From Symbiodinium natans (lineage: Eukaryota; Sar; Dinophyceae; Suessiales; Symbiodiniaceae), in assembly GCA_905221605.1 (NCBI GenBank), contig CAJNDS010002650.1, positions 244,648-308,647 on the forward strand: a stretch of 64,000 bases of DNA. Reading direction: 5' to 3'. Position numbers and translations under genes: made by a program. Positions 58,501 to 64,000 of this stretch are shown piece after piece. Every line of letters begins with the position of its first letter. The stretch's first letter is position 1. Under the pieces are notes generated by a model, which did no database searches, had not been told where the DNA came from, and worked only from the letters and a program-made list of their open reading frames with translations.

Positions 58501-61500
58501 CTCCCGCCAGGGCTTCCTCACTGGCTTGCCTCCTTCCACGGGAACCTCGGTCTCCTTGTCACCGCAGTGTTGCTGTTGAAAACGATGGGCCTTCGGGAGG
58601 TCAGTTCCTTCGTCTCTACGAGTGGCTGCATACACGGCGGGGTCCTGCAGGGCATCTGCCTCTTCCAGTTGCGGCACCACCAGGGTCCATGTGCTTGGCG
58701 GGCCGACCTGCACCCATTCGTTGTCTCTTGAGAAGAGGACCGTTGGATAGCCCAAAAGCAAGTGAGCTGCCTCGAAGGTGGAGGTTGTGCGAGCTTGCGT
58801 CGCGGCGTGGGCGGCCCTGTACACCTGCTGGTTGCTGAGGTCAACTGTGCCTGAGTCCTCCAGGTAGCCCTGAACAATCTCGTCGACACGCTGCTTGGCG
58901 GCGATGTCTTCTTCTGATTTGAAGGCGTAGCCCAAGATGTACTTGCTGGCGCAGGTGAGTTCGGAAATGACCTGCAGATCCATGCTGGCGCGCCAGTGCC
59001 GCAGGATTGCTGTGTTGTACTGGCCCATCATCGAGTCGTTTTCGTGCCGCCGGGCAGCCAAGCTGGCCTTCCACCTACTGGAGAATTGTTCCTGCGGCGT
59101 GCGCCGCCTGGTCCGCTCCTCTGCTGCCCGCGGAAAACCAAAGCGGCACGAGCCTACTGTGTACTTGCCGCAGTATGGCCCGCACTTGTGTTCACAGTAG
59201 GCAGCAAGCTTGGCGTTGACCTCCCGCTTTGCCTCGCTCACACGAGGATCCTCAAGCCACCTTTGCGCGGACTTGGTGCAGATGTACTTGTCGCTCAGAT
59301 CCTCTGCGCAGGTTGGCGCGGCGCGGTGGCAGGCTTCCTCGTCAGACCAGTCGACGCGCTGCTCCTCCTTCCCTTGATGTGTCGGGGCTTCCTCTGGCCG
59401 CTGCTTTCCCGCCACATCTGGGACATCGGCCCACAAGAGAATGTGGGCGTGTGGATAGCCCCGCTTCTGCCACTCGATGCGGACGATGTAGTCCAGGATC
59501 TTGAAAGGCGGCTTCTCTTTCTTCATGCTGTGGGATTTTCCTGATTGGCCGACTTCTGGAGCTGCTTCTGCATCTTCCTCATCATCGTCTGCCAGGTCTG
59601 GGCGATCTTGTTCGTCAGCATCGTCGGCCTTGAATTGCGCGTCGCTTTCTCCTCCGTGCAACCAGTGCAGAAGTTGCCGCAGGCCGTGCATGAATTGCCT
59701 TGCGACGATGCCCGGCATCGAGTTGCACAGCTGATTTGCGGTCATCCCGTTCCACACATAGTTCTCGTCGGTCATGTAGTGACGGAGGACCTCGGCTGCT
59801 TCCGCTTCAACATCGGGCTGGTCAGCTGCGGGCTCACGCTGTCTGAGAAGCTCGGCAGTGATGCATGCAGCGAGGATATCAGGTTGCCGCGCGTGGCAGG
59901 TCAGTGTCAGGAAGAACTGCGGCTTGCCCAGCTGCTCGTACATGCTCATGGCTATGCCTTTCTTGGCGTATAAGTATGGCTGAGTGCCGGGGATGTCGCG
60001 CAAGGCGGTATAGATCTTGCGGCTGAAGTCCTCGTACCTGCTGCCGAACTGCGGGTGGACCTGCCCCTTCATCCGGACATTGACGTTGCCAGAAAGCCGC
60101 CTCCTCATCTGCTCTTCCAGCAACCACATCAAGTAGGCCGGGTCTTTCTCGAAGCGGCCGTCCTGCCCCAGTATCCTCTTGCGAGCATACTCCGAGAACT
60201 TCTTGTGGGCCCATGGATCGTAGCCTCCTATGCCATCTGGGAACAGATATGGGAAGAGGAGAGTGTCCAAGTTGTCGATGGTCTGCTTGGCTTTGCGGCG
60301 GAGCTCCTGCAAGTCGGCTAGGTCAGCTTTCGGGATGGCAGGGTCCCGGGCCATCAGATAGGTCACCTCCACGTCCTCTTCTTTGTCCTCGTCTCCTGCT
60401 CCTCCAGGCGTCGATGCAGCAGCCAACTTGGCCAGAATGGCTTGCATGTTCTGCAAAGCCTTGTCCACGCCAGCGTTGCACTTGTACGCTGCGTGCTGCA
60501 GCTTCAATGCCCTCAGGCCAGCTTCCAAGCACTGCAGCCGCGCAGTTGAAGCCATCATGCCCTGCACCCCGTTGACATAGACCTCGCCGTTCTCTCCAAG
60601 CTCTGCTCCATCTAGCACGTGGCACAAGGCCGGCTCCTCCATGGGAACGCAGTACATCCTTCCCCACTGTGCGCTGGGCCCTCCCGACGGCAGCTTGTCG
60701 ATGATGACTTGATCCACGTGGGCGCTGGCCAGCAGCCGCTTCTCCAAGGTGCTGAGGCATCCCAAGCTTGGTGGAACGGGCGACAGTTCTGGCAGCGTGT
60801 ACCTGGTGCGGTGCTCGCGGCAGTTCTTGCAAGCGAATTTCTGCTGCTTCGATGGTTGGTCTTTGCTTCCAGTCAACGTCCAGAACCTGGCTGGTGTGAG
60901 GGCGCGGCAAATCTCGCAGACCCGCGAGAGGCCAAAGCGCCCCCACGCTTTCATGTAGTTTGCGTACCTCTTGAGCACATCGTCCGAGGTGAGGTTCTTC
61001 TCGTTGAGGAAAGGAGGCTGGCGGTTGCCAACTTGATCCGGCTCGAGGGTTGGTCGACCACCTTCGCCGGGACATGGGCCTCGTCCACCACAAGCTCCAG
61101 CTTCTCGCCGTGCCTCTTCTCGCAAAAGTTTGACAGCTTGAGCCTCAACATCAGGAAGCGGTCCCCGTTCGCCAGCTCCAGCTTCTCGCCGGACCTCTTC
61201 TCGCAAAAGTTTGACAGCTTGAGCCTCAACATCAGGAAGCGGTCCCCGTTCGCCAGCTCCAGCTTCTCGCCGGGCCTCTTCTCGCAAAAGTTTGACAGCT
61301 TGAGCCTCAACATCAGGAAGCGGTCCCCGTTCGCCAGCTCCAGCTTCTCGCCGGGCCCCTTCTCGCAAAAGTTTGACAGCTTGAGCCTCAACGTCAGGAA
61401 GCGGCCCCCGTTCACCAGCCCCAGCTTCTTGCCGGGCATCCTGTCGCCAGCGCTTGGCAGCTTGGGCTTCAGCGTCGGCGGGGCGACCACCTTCGCCGGG

Positions 61501-61743
61501 ACATGGACCCCGTCCACCGGCTCCAACTTCTTGCCGGGCCCCTTGCCGCAAGCGCTTAGCAGCCTGGGCTTCAACGTCAGGAAGTGGCCCCCGTTTTCCA
61601 GCTCCAGCCTCTCGCCGGGCCTCTTGTTGCAAGCGCTTTGCAACTTGGGCTTCGTTCCTCTCAGCTGCTTTGCACGCAGGGTTGGAGCACCATCCGCGGC
61701 CTCGGCCACTTCTCGTCCCACCGCAGCGCTCACACACAGGCAT
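55530..61743 (-). CDS. Helitron-type Rep/Pif1 helicase with C-terminal Josephin-like protease (one intron, one in-frame stop)
   Basis: Exon 1 runs 61,743-57,354 and exon 2 57,232-55,530, about 2,030 codons. Residues 4-24 hold four cysteines (zinc-ribbon-like); 31-235 are ~27-residue tandem repeats. A DUF6570-like region follows (about 255-395). The Rep domain shows FFLTLTC (610-616), the HUH motif in RGYPHAHILLWAD (H765, H767), and the two tyrosines of SKYILGY (Y935, Y939). The helicase shows GPGGCGKS (1332-1339), DE at 1417-1418 and GDLYQLP (1454-1460) in exon 1, and TIHKSQ and AYVALSR in exon 2. After a K/A-rich linker, 55,530-55,985 encodes a Josephin-like domain with AQCGMHALNNALG, NNQHWVAYR and YRFDSL. 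Rep nicks and joins single-stranded DNA and the helicase unwinds it for rolling-circle-like transposition; the protease may cut ubiquitin chains (inferred). A TAG at 56,730-56,732 interrupts the frame. Confidence 0.88.
56730..56732 (-). other. in-frame TAG in the Helitron helicase
   Basis: The frame reads ARGTIQGIDLHQ, stop, TKEVTKLWVKF with no shift, and helicase motifs continue normally on both sides. The neighbouring bases offer no plausible short intron. It is either a recent inactivating mutation, a sequencing error, or a readthrough site. Confidence 0.85.
57233..57353 (-). other. 121-bp GC-AG intron with introner-like ends
   Basis: On the - strand the reading frame runs PPPKG, then fails within ten codons. 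Removing 57,353-57,233 (GC...AG) restores the Pif1 helicase sequence as PPPKG-LPIFASKLWG. AGGCCT stands at both junctions. The first 11 bases, GGCCTGGAGGG (57,354-57,344), are the exact reverse complement of CCCTCCAGGCC at the other end (57,240-57,230). Part of that symmetry comes from AGGCCT being a palindrome; GGAGGG/CCCTCC is additional. Confidence 0.8.
61038..61653 (-). repeat. 81-bp in-frame tandem repeat in the Helitron N-terminus
   Basis: Seven units encode variants of AVKLLREEARREAGAGERG followed by PLPDVEAQ; two longer units carry GRGPCPGEGGRP instead. The four units covering about 61,060-61,390 are almost identical in DNA (period exactly 81 bp), so expansion is recent. The peptide is amphipathic and strongly charged. 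Confidence 0.9.
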
Positions 61744-61749
61744 GGTTGC

Positions 61750-62186
61750 GCAGCAGCGATGTGAACTTTGAATGATCTAATGATCCAAGGAATCATGAAC
61801 TTCCGAAGGGCAAGTTTGTTGGCTTGCACGTGTAGTTATGTGGGACGTGTGTGTGTGTGTGTGTGCGGTTGCGTAGTAAGTTCCTGCTAGCGCGCGTTTG
61901 TGTCGACTCAAGCGGGAGCTGTGGTGCGAAACAGCCGCGGGCAAAGGCACTATGCTGCTACGCATGAAGCCTTTCAACTGCCGTACACAGAACTGATGTG
62001 ATTTCACGCTTGACTTCTTGTCCCCTGAATGACAAGCAACCTGCCTGCATTTGGACTTTGCAGCAATGACCTTCAGCCGGCCCATCTTCTTGTTGTTTCA
62101 GGCTGGGCACTCAACAAGCCAAAGTCTTCTCAAGGTCACGCGCAGCAGCTTGTTTTCCTCTCAAGCGCGGGGCAGGTAGTATGTCT
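61750..62186. other. spacer between two - strand ORFs
   Basis: Contains a (GT)n run at 61,849-61,865. Nothing else was recognised. Regulatory elements of the Helitron gene would be expected here. Confidence 0.4.
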
Positions 62187-62759
62187 TTATGGCTGCTGGG
62201 CCTCCTGCACTGTCATCTTGTCCCACAAGTCATCTGACAGGGCCACCGTGCCCAGTGGGGTTGCCTGCCCTTCCAAGACCGTGCACACTGCTTGGTTGCG
62301 GCTCTGCAGACGGCCTTGCGCTGCCGCCGCCATGGCAGCGGCTGTTGCAAGATGTTCCATCTCCGGCAGGCTTGACAACCTGGCGATGCGCAACATCTGG
62401 GCGCCGGCCACCGTGGTGAATACGACGTCAATAGCATCTTGTTGCACAAATGTCAAGCTGCAGGTGATGACCAAGGGCGAGGGCACTTCACGGACATAGA
62501 TCTTTCCAGCAGGATAGCTGACCCAAGCATCGTAGTGCAGTTCTTCAGCGTCGAACACGGCAACATGAGATTCTTCTGGATGCCACTGGGCAAATCGGCA
62601 CTCCAGCACATTCATGCCGCTGATGTAGAAGAAAGGTATATGCCATCCAGGAGCTGCGTCTGTGGCAACGGCAAAGGCAGCACCGCCCAAGCCAAGCATT
62701 GACCAGGAACTAGGACTGCCTTCCAAGCACCGGCTCCACTCGAGACGGCGGCTGCCCAT
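62187..62759 (-). CDS. hypothetical protein upstream of the Helitron helicase
   Basis: An ATG-started ORF of 190 residues on the same strand as the helicase, whose start is 444 bp downstream. The reading looks genuinely coding: SGMNVLECRFAQWHPEESH, VVFTTVAGAQMLRIARLSS, GTVALSDDLWDKMTVQEAQQ. No domain is recognised; the last part vaguely recalls ubiquitin-like N-termini of other dinoflagellate proteins, but this is weak. It could be an accessory gene of the transposon, a first exon spliced into the helicase, or an unrelated host gene. An alanine run (ATAAAMAAAA) lies in the middle. Confidence 0.5.
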   Translation of the reverse strand: MGSRRLEWSRCLEGSPSSWSMLGLGGAAFAVATDAAPGWHIPFFYISGMNVLECRFAQWHPEESHVAVFDAEELHYDAWVSYPAGKIYVREVPSPLVITCSLTFVQQDAIDVVFTTVAGAQMLRIARLSSLPEMEHLATAAAMAAAAQGRLQSRNQAVCTVLEGQATPLGTVALSDDLWDKMTVQEAQQP

Positions 62760-63034
62760 CTTGCGGTTTCTGAACTTTGGCAGGGCTAAGCTAAGGAGCT
62801 TGCTGGATCATTTGGGCCAATGGCTTTTGAGCAGCGCCTCTTCCTGCGTTGAAGGTATCCGCATGTTGGCAAAAATCTCGAACATGGTGGCCCGTCTTCT
62901 ATTTCTTCAGGCTACAGGCTATTGTTGCAACAAGTCTCTTTACAGCGACAATTGCAACAGTCGCCCCACACACTTGTTCGATTCCAGCCGAAGGTGTCTT
63001 GAACGTTTTCGTCTCGAACCTGCCCTTCACCAAA

Positions 63035-64000
63035 CTGCAGGCAGTCCTTCTTCTTCGCCCCATGATAAACTGGTGCTCCAAGTCATCGTCCACGCATAGA
63101 CAAAGGGTTCAATTCATTGTTGTTATTTAAAAGAAAAAGCAAAGCCTTGCTAAGACCAGGCCACCCCATACCCGAATCACCTCAAGAATGGATCACCCCA
63201 ACGACTGGGTCACCTCAGAGCTAGGTGTGCCAGAACTGAGTCACCCCAGCGTTGGGTCACTCCAAAAGCTCGAGTCACTTCATGATTGGGTCACCCAGCC
63301 TTGTCTGCAGCCGAAGGTGCCCAAGCGTTCTATTTGTCTTCAATGTCCTCGACTCATAAACCAGCCCTTCACAAAGTTCTTGAACGAGCCCTCCAGGAAG
63401 TCCTCCTTCTTCGTCCCGTGCTCCAAGCCACAAGCCATCGTCCGTGCATAGCGAAAGGATTCAGTATACTGTTGAAATCTAAAAGCACAAACCAAAGCCT
63501 TGCTAAGACCAGCTGCAGCCGAAGTTGCGTCCATCGATCTATTTGTCTTCGAAGTCCTGGATTGGAACCAGCCCTTGACATTGTCCAGGTCTTGAACGAG
63601 CCCTTCAGAAAGTCCTCCTTCTTCGCCCCGATACACGAAGAAATGCCCGCAGGAGGCTTTTGTCCTCAAGAAAAACAAGACCGCTTCAGGTTGGCTTTTG
63701 TTTGACTGCAGCCAAAGTCGCGCCATCACCGAGCCCTCCAGGTAGTCCTCCTTCTTCGTCCCCGGGATAAGCAAATTGGTCCTCCAGGAAGTCCTCCTTC
63801 TTTGTCTGCGGGATAAGCAAACTGGCCCTCCAGGAAGTCCTCCTTCTTTGTCCCCCGCCCCGATAAGCAAGTTGGTCGGTCCTCCAGGAAGTCCTCCTTC
63901 CTTCTTCGCCCCGTGATAGATTGGTGCCCAAGGCCATCGTCCGTGCACAGACAAAGCATTCAATGTACTGTTCTGATTTAAACAGAAAAAGCAAAGCCTT
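63035..64000 (-). repeat. complex repeat family running to the right edge
   Basis: A long unit occurs about three times (63,047-63,160, 63,400-63,512, 63,895-64,000). Read on the + strand it goes gtcctccttcttcgYccc, a ccatcgtccRtgcayag phrase, then aaaaagcaaagccttgctaa. Between 63,600 and 63,900 a shorter ~60-bp unit (ccctccaggaagtcctcctt followed by cttYgtccccgggataagca) repeats in tandem about four times. On the - strand the short units stay open and give KKEDFLEGQFAYP and GGLPGGP-like peptides. This may be a coding minisatellite or a chance open frame. The array continues beyond the window. Confidence 0.6.
63164..63300. repeat. ~20-bp tandem repeat with core GGGTCACC
   Basis: About seven diverged copies of tgggtcacctca, ctgagtcaccccagc and similar phrases at 18-23-bp spacing. 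Confidence 0.65.

Larger units (their letters stand above)
55530..61830 (-). mobile_element. Helitron-like transposon, coding core; termini not found
   Basis: The coding region defines an autonomous-type Helitron relative on the - strand. Canonical ends (5' TC, and 3' CTRR after a hairpin) could not be assigned by eye. The 3' end should lie between about 55,100 and 55,530 and the 5' end beyond 61,743. The upstream ORF at 62,187-62,759 may be inside the element. Confidence 0.6.

Overview
The window looks like nuclear DNA of a dinoflagellate, most likely a Symbiodiniaceae-type alga. The reasons are: long interstitial arrays of the plant-type telomere repeat TTTAGGG; sparse genes broken into many short exons; introns that very often begin with GC instead of GT; single-exon genes scattered among intron-rich ones; and many young and decayed simple repeats. 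No bacterial-style operons, rRNA, tRNA or CRISPR arrays were seen. All coordinates of spliced genes were reconstructed by eye from protein-family motifs and are therefore provisional at the exon edges.

Left part (about 1-38.6 kb). Every gene I can support is on the + strand: a lysine/aspartate-rich RS-like protein (1.7-2.6 kb), a CCCH zinc-finger exon (5.0 kb), a single-exon TMTC-type membrane glycosyltransferase with TPRs (6.2-8.5 kb), a four-exon DUF1764-family gene (15.6-17.3 kb), MORN-repeat exons (18.5-19.1, 26.8 and 30.6-30.9 kb), a single-exon flavin-reductase-like protein (19.5-20.6 kb), an ankyrin-repeat gene (22.1-24.8 kb) and a secreted or surface glycine-rich protein built from two copies of a domain common in bacteria and phages (36.6-38.6 kb). 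Between them lie inverted-repeat elements, an AT-rich island at 2.8 kb, diverged tandem repeats and microsatellites.

Middle part (about 43-55 kb). This is a repeat desert: a 32-bp repeat, a ~140-bp repeat, a GGTTTTCTATTGG-rich higher-order repeat, an 88-bp satellite, CA and AGT microsatellites, and finally five near-identical 495-bp units alternating with blocks of TTTAGGG (51.9-55.1 kb).

Right part (55.5-62.8 kb). Genes here are on the - strand, so the repeat block sits where two unidirectional gene blocks converge. The main feature is a Helitron-type Rep/helicase of about 2,030 codons. It has an N-terminal zinc-ribbon-like segment and 27-residue tandem repeats, a DUF6570-like region, a HUH Y2 Rep domain, a full Pif1-type SF1 helicase, and a C-terminal Josephin-like cysteine protease (deubiquitinase fold) with its likely catalytic residues in place. 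The coding region is interrupted by a 121-bp GC-AG intron whose ends form a direct/inverted repeat, as expected of an introner element, and by one in-frame TAG. A second - strand ORF lies upstream. The last 1.2 kb is a repeat family.

The genes do not form a pathway. The window reads as two gene blocks meeting at a telomere-repeat-rich boundary, with a protease-armed Helitron next to it.
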